Positions 44,236 to 54,500 of a stretch of DNA of 64,000 bases are shown here, one piece after another. The notes below the pieces were generated by a model. The model saw nothing but the letters and a program-made list of their open reading frames with translations, was not told the DNA's origin and searched no databases. The stretch is from Sphingobacteriales bacterium. Its GTDB lineage: Bacteria > Bacteroidota > Bacteroidia > Chitinophagales > UBA2359. The DNA lies in NCBI GenBank assembly GCA_016711285.1, contig JADJTG010000002.1, positions 124,001-188,000 on the forward strand, given 5' to 3'. Every line of letters starts with the position of its first letter. Positions within the stretch are counted from its first letter, which is position 1. Both the position numbers and the translations under genes were made by a program.

Positions 44236-45675
44236 ATGAAAACAAAAATTTTTATCGCTGCCTTGGGTTTAATGATAAACTTGGGCGCACAGGCGCAAAG
44301 TACCCGTGCGAAATTGGAAGTTATAGAAAATAATTACGTTGCTACAGGTGCAGGTGGCGGCGCGATTGAGGCTACTCAATATACTTACGGTATAGGCAAT
44401 GCTATTATTTCCAAGGGAATGAGCGGTACTTTACCTTTAAGCACAACTAAAATAAATGGATATGGAGCCATAGATGCAACTAATCGCGATTTTGGGCTTT
44501 GGGCAAATGTAAATGGCTACAATGGAAATCCTGGTACTGCGGTAGGTTTGGCTGCTACTTATCAGGAAAATGATGCCGGAGATATTTCAAATTCGGCTTA
44601 TTTAGCGGGTAGCGATTATGCCGCACGATTCAAAGGAACGGTGGATATTTTATCGGGTCCGAATACTCTTGGATCGGTTCTGAATTTTAAAAATAACGAT
44701 GGTACAATAACTGGAAGCATCACTACTGGTCTTGGAAGTCTTTTGATTAATAATATGCAAGGTCCCGGCACCGGAACACTATACAATGTGGCTTTACAAA
44801 CAACGGGGGGCCTGTTTACCTTGAAAGATAACGGAAATGCTCAACTTGGAAGTGGTAGTTACGGTGCTTATAAGCTAACTGTATCTGGAACTGGCACCGC
44901 TGCTAAAACCGATGGTAGTAGTGTGTGGACTGTCGTTTCTGATAGTCGCTTAAAAGAAAATATAGAAAATTATAGCGACGGGTTGGAATTGATTAAAAAA
45001 ATTCGCCCTTATAGATACAACTATACAGGTGAATACGGTTTGCCTTCCAGTAAAAAAATAGTAGGTGTATTAGCACAAGACCTGCAAAAAATAGCTCCTT
45101 ATATGGTGGAAGAAACGGAATTGAGCGAAACCAACGACAAAGGTGAAATTATTAAAAGCGGCAAGTTTTTGAGTATCAATATTGATGCGCTGCGTTATGC
45201 AATGGTAAATGCCATTCAGGAACAACAAGCAATGATCGAGGATTTACAAGAAGATAAATCGGATTTAAAAAATGAAGTAGAACGGCTGAGTCGTGAAAAC
45301 GAATCGCTCGAAGCACGCCTAACCGCCCTTGAAAATCTCTTGTCAAAAGAACTCCCCTGCCTGCAAAGCAACAGCAACAAAACTACACCTTCGCTCCATG
45401 TAGAAATGATAGAAGAAAGCCGTTTGGAACAAAACGTACCCAATCCCTTTTATCACAGCACTCGCATCAGCTACTTTGTTCCCGAAAATGCGCAAAATGC
45501 AGCACTGCAAGTGGTGACTTTGGACGGTAAAGTGGCAAAAAACATCAATATCACCAATAAAGGTACAGGTACTGTCAATATCAGCGGCAACGAATTAGCG
45601 GCAGGCACTTACGTTTATACACTCTATGTGAATGGCGAAAAAGTAGCCGCTAAAGAAATGATTTTAACCAAATAA
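44236..45675 (+). CDS. Surface protein with S74 intramolecular chaperone domain and type IX sorting domain
   Basis: 479 aa. Signal peptide to GAQAQ; beta-rich low-complexity region (Gly/Thr/Asn) to about 235; phage tail-spike S74 chaperone signature DSRLKENIENYSDGLELIKKIRPYRYNY...VGVLAQDLQKIAPYMVEE and LSINIDALRYAMVNAIQEQQ; trimer-forming coiled coil (about 330-380, LQEDKSDLKNEVERLSRENESLEARLTALE); C-terminal type A T9SS domain with LEQNVPNPFYHSTRISYFVPE and AAGTYVYTLYVNGEKVAAKEMIL. The ATG at 44236 gives the signal peptide directly; an upstream TTG is unnecessary. The order S74, coiled coil, sorting domain suggests a trimeric fibre exported by T9SS. Confidence 0.85.
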   Translation: MKTKIFIAALGLMINLGAQAQSTRAKLEVIENNYVATGAGGGAIEATQYTYGIGNAIISKGMSGTLPLSTTKINGYGAIDATNRDFGLWANVNGYNGNPGTAVGLAATYQENDAGDISNSAYLAGSDYAARFKGTVDILSGPNTLGSVLNFKNNDGTITGSITTGLGSLLINNMQGPGTGTLYNVALQTTGGLFTLKDNGNAQLGSGSYGAYKLTVSGTGTAAKTDGSSVWTVVSDSRLKENIENYSDGLELIKKIRPYRYNYTGEYGLPSSKKIVGVLAQDLQKIAPYMVEETELSETNDKGEIIKSGKFLSINIDALRYAMVNAIQEQQAMIEDLQEDKSDLKNEVERLSRENESLEARLTALENLLSKELPCLQSNSNKTTPSLHVEMIEESRLEQNVPNPFYHSTRISYFVPENAQNAALQVVTLDGKVAKNINITNKGTGTVNISGNELAAGTYVYTLYVNGEKVAAKEMILTK

Positions 45676-45715
45676 AACCTAAATACAGCACATAAGAAGA
45701 AGAATTAAATCACCG

Positions 45716-45745
45716 CAAAAGCGGTAGCGTGATGCGCCGCTTTTG
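45716..45745 (+). terminator. Hairpin after the S74 gene
   Basis: CAAAAGCGG (45716-45724) pairs with CCGCTTTTG (45737-45745), 40 bp after the stop. No U tract, so processing or weak termination is possible. The 45676-45973 gap also holds an (AAAGT)4 microsatellite at 45800-45819. Confidence 0.5.
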
Positions 45746-45843
45746 TACTCTTCTACTCAAAATATGTGCAGTATCAACAGGATACTTATATTATAGATGA
45801 AAGTAAAGTAAAGTAAAGTAAAAGTTAAACCAATTCAATACTC

Positions 45844-45895
45844 GCAAAAGCGATTTTTTAAGCTCTACACAGAGAATCGCTTTTGCCTCTTTTTC
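45844..45895 (+). terminator. Hairpin with U-rich tail before the lipoprotein gene
   Basis: Perfect 12-bp stem GCAAAAGCGATT (45844-45855) / AATCGCTTTTGC (45875-45886) followed by CTCTTTTT. A better terminator than the one upstream. Confidence 0.65.
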
Positions 45896-45973
45896 AAACT
45901 TTACACCCTATTTTGGATAACCTTTAATTCCTTTTTTCCTTCATATTTTAAAAAAAACAAAATAAAAAATATC

Positions 45974-46462
45974 ATGAAACACTTCTCATTTTCCTTATTG
46001 TTGCTTTTAGTGTCAATGTGTTCTGTGGCTTGCAACAAAGATGATGATGATAACAGCAATAGCAGTGATACCAATTTGGTGGGCACTTATAAAGTAAATA
46101 AAATTGATTTTATCTGTACAGATGATAATCTTGATTTATTGTATAATGAACTGCAAGACAACGGCTGTGTAGATGAAGGTGGTATCACAATTTGTATGGA
46201 TTATATACTAAAAATTCAGGCAGACGGCAAATTTATTACCACTGCTACAATGCAAATGGACGGTTTGCCTCCACAAACAACCGAAATAACTACCTACTAC
46301 ACAATCTCGGGCAACAACAGCATCAAAATTTGCGGCAGCGGCAACAATGCCACCAACTGCTTAGAAGGCACTTATTCGTTGAGCAGCGGCGGCTTGCTCA
46401 AAATACAGGGCAACAACGCCACCACGCAATGCAACGGCTCTTATGAAGCTCAAAAACAATAA
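45974..46462 (+). CDS. Lipocalin-like lipoprotein, hypothetical
   Basis: 162 aa. Lipobox SVAC (Cys at residue 20), then a DDDD acidic linker typical of Bacteroidota lipoproteins exported to the surface, then a small beta-barrel-like domain (LVGTYKVNKIDF ... ILKIQADGKFITTA ... CLEGTYSLSSGGLLKIQGN) of the lipocalin-like type. Six further Cys could pair. Function unknown. Confidence 0.8.
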   Translation: MKHFSFSLLLLLVSMCSVACNKDDDDNSNSSDTNLVGTYKVNKIDFICTDDNLDLLYNELQDNGCVDEGGITICMDYILKIQADGKFITTATMQMDGLPPQTTEITTYYTISGNNSIKICGSGNNATNCLEGTYSLSSGGLLKIQGNNATTQCNGSYEAQKQ

Positions 46463-46523
46463 CAAAAAACAAAGTGAAAGATAGGATAAAGATAGATAGT
46501 GATAAAAATTTCTGTAGATTCAG

Positions 46524-46598
46524 AAAAGGGCTTTTGCATTGACAGTTGATATGGGAGAACAAAAAATATTAATCAGTTATAAGCAAAAGTCCTTTTTT
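46524..46598 (+). terminator. Terminator after the lipoprotein gene
   Basis: AAAAGGGCTTTTGC (46524-46537) pairs with GCAAAAGTCCTTTT (46583-46596), 14 bp with one G-U, long loop, followed by T. It uses the same GCAAAAG/CTTTTGC core as the two hairpins upstream. Confidence 0.6.
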
Positions 46599-46689
46599 GT
46601 ATTTTTTATAATGATATGAATATTGATTATAAACCATTAAATTTTACATTACATTTTTATTATACATCTTCAAAATCCGATACAATACC

Positions 46690-47775
46690 ATGAAATATTT
46701 TCTGATTTATTGCCTACTGCTGCCTTTTTTGCTCAACGCCCAAACCAACAACAAAACATTTTTTCTGGGGCACAGTCTGGTTAATTTTCATACGCCCAAT
46801 ATGGTGAAAAAATTGTCGGACGCTGCCGGAATTTCTTTTCCTTACAACGCCAATATCGGCAATGGTGCTTCTTTGTACTGGCATTATACCAGCCCCGATA
46901 CCGGACAGGGCGACACATGGACAACTACGCTGCCGCAAGGCGGTTTTGATAAATTTTTGCTCACCGAAGCTTTGCCTTTAGATGCTTATTTAGAGTGGAA
47001 TACCCACGAATATGCCGACTCGTTTTTTATATACGCACGCGCATATAATCCTGATGTAAAATTGTATGTATATGAAACCTGGCATTGCATCTATTCGGGT
47101 ACGGGGAGTGGCTGCACTTCGTGGGAATGGGACCCTGACACCCTGATAGCCTTCAAAGACCGTATCATTCAAGACTTGCCCAAGTGGGAATCCATTGCCG
47201 ACTCCATCAACGAAAAATACGGCGTTTGCAATGCCTTTGTAGTTCCTGCGGGGCAAGCCTTGTTGGTACTCAGCGACAGCATTGATGCTGGAGCAGTGCC
47301 GGGTATCAGCAGTTTGAGCGATTTATTTGTAGATAATATTCACGTTTCGTTGCGCGGGGCTTATTTTATTGCCTGCGTGATGTACAGTTGTCTTAACAAA
47401 ACTTCGCCTGAAGGGTTGCCCAATGCACTCACCGATCCCTGGAACACCCCCTATTCTACCTACACCACCGAAGCCAACCCTGTACCCACACCCACACAGG
47501 CGGCTATTTTTCAGCAAATCGCCTGGCAAACGGCTTCCAATTATGCCAAAAGCGGCATCAATACCAACACGCTCACGCTCAGTGGAGCAGCAAATGTCTG
47601 CACCAACGACACATATACCTACACCGTAAGCGGCGGCACTGCCGGAATTCCCTACGAATGGATAATAAGCGGCGGCACAATAACAAATGGCGGCGGCAAC
47701 AACGACACTTCCTGCACCGTACAATGGAACAACGGCGGCAACGGCAACATTCAGGTCAATCAAAGTACGCCTTAA
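46690..47775 (+). CDS. Secreted SGNH/GDSL-like hydrolase with C-terminal PKD-like domain
   Basis: 361 aa. Signal peptide to LLNAQ. SGNH-like core: FFLGHSLVNFHTPNMVKKLSD (nucleophile Ser in GHSL), NIGNGASLYWHY, and the terminal DNIHVSLRGAYFIACVMY with the D-x-x-H pair. After about residue 290 a single PKD/Ig-like domain (GAANVCTNDTYTYTVSGG ... VQWNNGGNGNIQV) ends the protein abruptly. No T9SS sorting domain follows, unusual for this architecture. Esterase or carbohydrate deacetylase activity is possible. Confidence 0.75.
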   Translation: MKYFLIYCLLLPFLLNAQTNNKTFFLGHSLVNFHTPNMVKKLSDAAGISFPYNANIGNGASLYWHYTSPDTGQGDTWTTTLPQGGFDKFLLTEALPLDAYLEWNTHEYADSFFIYARAYNPDVKLYVYETWHCIYSGTGSGCTSWEWDPDTLIAFKDRIIQDLPKWESIADSINEKYGVCNAFVVPAGQALLVLSDSIDAGAVPGISSLSDLFVDNIHVSLRGAYFIACVMYSCLNKTSPEGLPNALTDPWNTPYSTYTTEANPVPTPTQAAIFQQIAWQTASNYAKSGINTNTLTLSGAANVCTNDTYTYTVSGGTAGIPYEWIISGGTITNGGGNNDTSCTVQWNNGGNGNIQVNQSTP

Positions 47776-47946
47776 TCTTTTTTAACCTTTCTTTTTATAA
47801 AACGAATTGCTGCATGTTTGTAGAAAAATACGAACTTTGCAGCAATTTAATTTTTTAAAACATTTGTCGCCTTGCTGTTGTTCGTGTGCAATAAAGGTAA
47901 GGGGTTCATTTTTTAGGACAAAATTTTATCTTTTTCATTGATTTTT

Positions 47947-49158
47947 ATGAAACATCTTCTTTGGATAGTAGTCTGCTGTTATGCCACAACACTTAATTTG
48001 TGGGCACAAGGAGCAGCAGCCGTCAAACACGGCGGCTCGCAGGGCATTGAGTTTTTTCACGGCACTTGGGAGCAGGTAAAACAAGAAGCAAAAAAACAAA
48101 ACAAAGCTATTTTTGTAGATGCTTATGCTTCGTGGTGTGGTCCGTGCAAACGCATGGCAAATGAAGTATTTACCGACCCCGCAGTGGGTAGTTTTTACAA
48201 CAAAAATTTCATCAATTTCAAAGTAGATATGCAAACCGGCGAAGGTCCTGCTTTAGATGCCATCTGGGGCGTAGATGCTTTTCCTACTTTGATATTTTTC
48301 GACAGCAAGGGCGAGATGGTTTCCAAAACCAAAGGCTATCAAAATAGTATGACCTTTTTGACTTTGGGTAAAAGAGGACTTTACAGCCCCGCCAAAATGG
48401 CAGAAATGGAACAAAAATATATCTCCGGCGAGCGCAAGCCCGAATTTTTGATGGAATATGTAGAGGTATTAAAATTACAAAATAAAGATGCCACCGCCGT
48501 TGTAAACGAATACATTACTACACAAAATGACAGCAGCGACTGGCTGAAAGAGGAAAATATGGTATTTGCCTATACCAACACGCAAAATGTGGAATCGCCT
48601 TTGTTGTGGAAAATGTTGCAGAATCTGCCCGCTTACAGTGAGCGTTTCGGCGAAACGTGGATTGCCGGAAAAACCAACATCGCCGTAGCGTATAGTTTGA
48701 AGGCAGCTTCCGAACGCGGCGATGATGCTTTGGTGGGGCGTTGCAAAGAAGCTATCAAAGCTTTGGGGCGCACCGATGCCGATATGTTGGGTATGCGTAT
48801 TGATTTGGAATACTACCGCCTGACTAAACGCTGGAACGATTTTTTGAGAACAGCAGCTACCGAAATGGATAAATACGACATTCGCGATGCCGAATTTTTG
48901 AACAGCATCGCCTGGATAGTATTTGAAAATACCGACCAAACCGCCTATTTGGAAAAAGCCCTCAACTGGGCAAAACTCTCCGTTACTTTCAACAGCACCT
49001 ACAACAACAACGATACTATGGCGGCTATTTTGTACAAACTCAAACGCAAACAAGAAGCACTCGTGTATGCACAAAAAGCCGTAGAAATTGCCCAATCGCA
49101 GGGAAAATATCACCAAAACACCTTGGATTTAATCAAAAAAATAGAGCAGTTGCCGTAG
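47947..49158 (+). CDS. Exported thioredoxin-like protein with helical C-terminal domain
   Basis: 403 aa. Signal peptide to NLWAQ. Thioredoxin fold at about 35-145 with active-site WCGPC in FVDAYASWCGPCKRMANEVF and the cis-Pro strand VDAFPTLIFFDSKG. The remaining 250 residues are helical, TPR-like (FLNSIAWIVFENTDQTAYLEKALNWAKLS). Probably a periplasmic disulfide oxidoreductase. The start is ATG 47947; the TTG nine bases earlier is unnecessary. 61 bp before the AsmA gene, same strand. Confidence 0.88.
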   Translation: MKHLLWIVVCCYATTLNLWAQGAAAVKHGGSQGIEFFHGTWEQVKQEAKKQNKAIFVDAYASWCGPCKRMANEVFTDPAVGSFYNKNFINFKVDMQTGEGPALDAIWGVDAFPTLIFFDSKGEMVSKTKGYQNSMTFLTLGKRGLYSPAKMAEMEQKYISGERKPEFLMEYVEVLKLQNKDATAVVNEYITTQNDSSDWLKEENMVFAYTNTQNVESPLLWKMLQNLPAYSERFGETWIAGKTNIAVAYSLKAASERGDDALVGRCKEAIKALGRTDADMLGMRIDLEYYRLTKRWNDFLRTAATEMDKYDIRDAEFLNSIAWIVFENTDQTAYLEKALNWAKLSVTFNSTYNNNDTMAAILYKLKRKQEALVYAQKAVEIAQSQGKYHQNTLDLIKKIEQLP

Positions 49159-49219
49159 AAAAACAACCCAATTTTCTACGATTTTCTGTTGATATATTTT
49201 TATCCCCGCACCTGCCGCC

Positions 49220-51364
49220 ATGCTTTGGATAAAAAGGTTCTTTTTTTTGGGCATTATTTTGCTCCTTCTTTTTGCTGTGGCTTCTTTGCTCATAGAAGCC
49301 CTGTACAGCGAACAGTTGAGTCGTTTGCTATTGCAGCAGTTCAACGCCGCTTTGCGCGTAAAAGCAGAAGCACGCGGCGACAGCGATATGTCTTTGCTCA
49401 AAGATTTTCCGCGTGTTTCTTTTGTGTATAACGATGTGGTGCTCCCCGATGCTTTTGCCGCCGATGTGTATTTACTCAAAGCCGAAGAATTGCGTTTTGT
49501 ATTTGATATTTCCAGTTTGCTCTCCGAAAACTATGAAGTAAATACCCTCGTTTTTTCGGAAGGTTTTTTGCACATTCGCAGCGATGCAAAGGGAAATTAC
49601 AATTTTGATATTTTTAAAGAAAATAAAACATCTTCGTCCTCTTCAAAAAATCTTCAGTTGAACGAAATTCTGCTGGAAAATATGGAGTTGGAATATAAAA
49701 ATGCTGATGCTTCGGTGCTCATGCAGGCGATGGTGCAGCAGGGCAATATCAAAGGCAGCTACAACGACAAAAATGCCCGTTTCAATATGCAAGTGCAAGG
49801 TATCGTGCAGCAATATTATGCCGATTCTTTGCATTATTTTAGCAAAATTCCTTTGCAGTGCAACAGCGACATTTCTATAGACTGGCAAAAAAACCACTAC
49901 GATTTTCAAAATACTCAAATTGCTCTTGGCGATTTGGAATTTGACATCAAGGGCAATATCAGCAGCAAAACTGCCTCCAATGTGCTGGATTTGAGCATCA
50001 AAGCCGATCAACTACCGGTTGAAAAACTGGCAATATTGTTGCCGCAAGAGTACAACGCCTACGCCGATTCGGTGGAGTTGGAAGCCGGAACAGCCGCCTG
50101 CACCATCAATATCAGAGGCAACTGGTCGGAAACGGAAATGCCGCGTTTGGTGGCGCAAATGACTACAAAAAATGCAGCACTGATGCTCAAAAAATGGGAA
50201 CTGCCCTTAGATAATATCACCGCCGATTTTACTTTTGACAACAAAGCCTCCCTCACCGCCGACCGCTACGAAATCAATATCAGACCATTGAAATTTACTG
50301 CCGACAAACAGGAAATGACGATGGAAATGCAATACAAAAACTTTGACAATCCGCAAATGGAGGGTATTTTGCACGGTAATTGTGCCTTGTCGCTGTTGCG
50401 CATTTTCAGAGACCGTTTTCCGCACATAGATGCGCAGGGAGCAGCAGCACTCAACCATTTTTCGTGGGCGTGGACTGCCGAAAACGGCTGGCACCGCTTG
50501 GGTGGCACTATGCAAATTCAGGAAGGAACTATTGAAAACAAAGCACTGAAAATAGAAAATTTGCAGGGTTTGTTGTGCTTTGAAGACCGCAGCATCAAAA
50601 TAATGGCACTGAGCGGCAAAGCCTTCGGCGGCGATATAACGCTGCGATCCAATATAGGTATGCTGCCCGACAGCACTTGGCGCACACAAAACCACATCAT
50701 TATGCAAAATGCCGATTTGGAAACACTTTTTACGCAATGTGAGAATTTTGGAATGGACGTGCTGAAAGCCGAAAATATCAAAGGCACACTACAACTTAAT
50801 ATGTTGCTGCGAGCCAATTTGCTGTCCGACAATACTTTGGACAAAGAAACACTGTGGGCAACGGCAGATATAGCGGTGGAGCGCGGCGAGCTCGTCAATT
50901 TTCAGCCGATGCTTACTTTGGCAAAATATGCCCGCATAGACGAATTGCAGCGTGTACAATTCAATACTTTAAGCAACCATTTTGAAATAGGAAACCGTGT
51001 ATTGCATTTTTACCCGATGAACATTGAAAGCAATATTTTCAATATAGATTTTTCAGGAAAACATACGTTTCAGAATTATCTGATGTACAACATTCGCGTA
51101 GATGCTTTAAATACACTGGCAAAAAAAATAAAATCCAACAAAATCAACTACAACGAAACCCCCGAACTGAACACAAGAGGCGGTTTTAATTTGTATTATT
51201 CGCTGCGTGGCGATATGAATAATCCGAGTATATTAAGCGGCAAAAAGGGATTGATAGAGAACAACTTTGAAAAAGACAAAAAAGGCTATAAATACATCTT
51301 GACAAAAGAATTGGAAGCCGCCGAAAAATTAAATATATGGCATTGCGAAAGCATCACACAGTAA
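49220..51364 (+). CDS. AsmA-family inner-membrane/periplasmic protein
   Basis: 714 aa. N-terminal membrane helix (FFFLGIILLLLFAVASLLIEALY), then the AsmA N-terminal domain (VKAEARGDSDMSLLKDFPRVSFVYNDVVLPD) and a long run of beta-strands typical of the bridge-like AsmA/TamB/VPS13 superfamily, ending with an AsmA C-terminal block (LVNFQPMLTLAKYARIDELQRVQFNTLSNHFEIGNR). Proposed role in the superfamily is phospholipid transfer between membranes. Confidence 0.88.
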   Translation: MLWIKRFFFLGIILLLLFAVASLLIEALYSEQLSRLLLQQFNAALRVKAEARGDSDMSLLKDFPRVSFVYNDVVLPDAFAADVYLLKAEELRFVFDISSLLSENYEVNTLVFSEGFLHIRSDAKGNYNFDIFKENKTSSSSSKNLQLNEILLENMELEYKNADASVLMQAMVQQGNIKGSYNDKNARFNMQVQGIVQQYYADSLHYFSKIPLQCNSDISIDWQKNHYDFQNTQIALGDLEFDIKGNISSKTASNVLDLSIKADQLPVEKLAILLPQEYNAYADSVELEAGTAACTINIRGNWSETEMPRLVAQMTTKNAALMLKKWELPLDNITADFTFDNKASLTADRYEINIRPLKFTADKQEMTMEMQYKNFDNPQMEGILHGNCALSLLRIFRDRFPHIDAQGAAALNHFSWAWTAENGWHRLGGTMQIQEGTIENKALKIENLQGLLCFEDRSIKIMALSGKAFGGDITLRSNIGMLPDSTWRTQNHIIMQNADLETLFTQCENFGMDVLKAENIKGTLQLNMLLRANLLSDNTLDKETLWATADIAVERGELVNFQPMLTLAKYARIDELQRVQFNTLSNHFEIGNRVLHFYPMNIESNIFNIDFSGKHTFQNYLMYNIRVDALNTLAKKIKSNKINYNETPELNTRGGFNLYYSLRGDMNNPSILSGKKGLIENNFEKDKKGYKYILTKELEAAEKLNIWHCESITQ

Positions 51365-51541
51365 ACAGCACACCTACGGCATTTTAGTTTCAAAAATTTG
51401 ACGATAATAAATTTGTTCTAAGCGATAATTAAAGCCCGATATTCAAATTCGGATATTAAACTACCGCCTTTTATACTTTTTTTATCCTGTCTTAAAATAG
51501 CCAAACACAGAATTAATTATAAAGATAAGGCAAAATATAAT

Positions 51542-51549
51542 TACCTTTG
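51542..51549 (+). promoter_or_regulatory. -7 promoter box of the C25 peptidase gene
   Basis: TACCTTTG, TAnnTTTG match, 43 bp before the ATG. The 228-bp gap to the AsmA stop holds no other structure I can call. Confidence 0.5.
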
Positions 51550-51592
51550 CCATTTCTTATAAAAACGAAAACCTAGTTTTATTCAGCTAATT

Positions 51593-54500
51593 ATGAAACG
51601 TATTTTATTATTGTACTTGGCAGTAGTGCTTACTTCTTTGAGTGCAACTGCCCAGCAATACGGCAACGAATGGATTGACTATACAAAAACGTATCACCGT
51701 TTTTTGTCTGACCATACCGGCTTAATCCGTATTGATTATTCTACCCTGTCGCAACTTGGCATTCCTTTGCAAGGTTCCAATTTAAAAATGTATGCCCGTG
51801 GCGAAGAGATCCCTATTTATGTGAGTACCGATGGCACTTTTGGAGCGCAAGACTACATAGAATTTTACGGCGAAGCCAATGATGGTTATTTTGATACACA
51901 AATGTTTATCAATCCCGATTATCATTTTAATCCGTATCGCAGTTTCTTTTCTACCAAAACCGCCTATTACCTCACTTATAGCGGCGGCTCTAACAAACGT
52001 ATGGCTCCTACGTCCAACGATGTGAGCAATGCGGGCAGCCCTGAGCCGTATTTTATCCACGAATCCATTAAGCAGGTGACTACGCTCTTTAATCCGGGCG
52101 AAGGACACCGCGATGCCACTGGCGTTATCAGCCATTATGCTTTTTTTGAAAAAGGAGAAGGACGCGCCAGCACCACCATCGAAACCAGCCTGCAAACCGC
52201 CGCTCAAAGCACATTTGATGTGGATACCAAGTATAAATATACGGGTGCGGCGATGGACGCTTCGGTGCGCGTGCGTATGTGCGGAGCCGGACAAGCTATT
52301 CCTGCTATCACCAACCACTTTTTCAAAATAAAAGTAAATAACCAAACGTATGCAAATGAGTCTATTTTTCGCTGGGACGTAAAAAATATACTCTTCAATA
52401 TGCAAACGGCTACGTTGGGCACTGATAAAACGTCTTTTTACATTCAGCCGCGCGACTCTGTGTATGCCGTACCCAACACCAATATTACTTTTGATTTAAC
52501 CACCAAAGTAAAATTAGCATATATCCGCGTAGATTATCCTCGTTTGTTCAATTTTGATAATCAAAAATCATTTTTGTTCAATGTAGAAGTGCCTAATGAA
52601 AAATACATAGAGGTAGTGGGCTTTGAAGGTGGCAGCAGCCCTATTTTGTACGACCTCACCGCACAACGCCGCCTTATTCCGGTGGTGAGCAACGGCGTAT
52701 ATAAATTCAAACTGCAACCCGGTGGTGCTACCAAACACAAATTGTACATCGTCAACTCTACCTCTAATTTAGTAAAACAAATACCTTTTAATGATTTTAA
52801 AACAATCAATTTTACTAACTATCAATCCGCTTCCAATCAGGGCAATTATCTGCTTATTTCGCACCCCGATTTGCGCACCGGAGCCGTTGACCAAGTGGAG
52901 CAATATCGCCAGTATCGCGCTTCGGCAGAAGGCGGTGCTTTCAATGCTGTTGCTGTGAATATAGAAGAACTCTACGACCAATTTTCCAACGGTATTCGCA
53001 AACACCCGATGGCTATTCGCAATTTTGTCAATTTTGCCATTGATAAATGGGGACTTGACCCGAAATTTGTATTGCTTTTGGGAAAATCTATTCAATATCA
53101 GTATTTGATAGAAAATTCTACCAACCCAAGTATCATCAACTTTGAACAATGTTTAGTGCCTACTTTCGGTCATCAGCCTTCGGATAATTTATTGGTATGC
53201 CCCAAACTGATGCACGACTACCGCCCGCTGTGTGCCGTTGGTCGTGTGCCGGCACGTACCTCTGATGATGTAAAAAATTATTTAGACAAACTCAAACAAT
53301 ACGAATCGCTGTACATCACCAACTGCAACGATTTATCCAATCGCTATTGGATGAACCGCTTGGTGCATATTGCCAGTGGTGCCAACAGTTTTGAGATGAA
53401 CACTTACCTGAGCCATTTTGTGAATTATGAGCAATACGCCACTTCGCCGCCTGCTTCGATGAATTTGGCACAGACTTTTTCAAGTTCAACGGCAGCTATT
53501 GAGCCGGAGCCGCAGTTTAAACAATTATTTGAATCGGGACTCAATGTGATAGAATATTCAGGTCACTCTACCATTAATGACGAAGGGTACTGGGATTTTG
53601 ATATTGCCCGCAATCCCGACCAATACAGCAATCAAGGCAAATATCCGATTGTATTTTCGCAATCTTGTTTTGCCGGACAAATTCACGACACACAATCCAA
53701 ATCTATTTCGGAAGAATATGTAATGGACGAGCAAGGCGGTTTTATTTGTATGCTGGCAACATTGGCATTGAGTTCGCCGGCTTTGATGAACGAATTTACC
53801 GACCCGCTTTTTCATAATCTCTACATCGACCACTATGGCGAAAGCGTGGGAGAAAATATCGTACATACCATTAAAGAAATCTTTATTCCGATGGGTGCTT
53901 CTAACTGGGAAGACGTAGCCGTTACGAGCACTGAATTTACGTTTTGCGGCGACCCCGCCGTGCGCCCTTATCTCTGGAAAAACCCCGAATACCTGATTTC
54001 CGGCGTTACCAGCTACCCGAATTTGCAAAGCAATACCACCGTAGATGTTGCCTGCTCCGGTATTCAACTCAATGTAAATATTGATAATTTAGGAAAAGTG
54101 CAAGGAACAGTGCAGGTAAAAGTAATACGCGTAATGCCTGATGGCTCTCAAATAGAAGAAATAAATCAGGTAATTAACTCTCCCGACCGCTCGCAAACTT
54201 TAACTTTCAATTTACCTTCGCGTACTGACCAAGGCGGTTTGGGTGTCAATGATTTTATTATTTCCATCAATCAAAACGGTGCTGTAACCGAAGATTGCTA
54301 CAACAATAACCAATTCTTTATTGACAATGTAAATTTAGTATCTTCAGGAACAGGCTCTCAAAGTTTGCAAATCGTAGGTTTGCAAAATTCTTATTGTTCC
54401 GATGCAGGTGCAGTTACATTGCAAGGCAGCCCTTGGGGCGGTACTTTTACTATTGACGGTGTACAAAGCTATGTATTATATCCTTCGCAAATCAGCGCAG

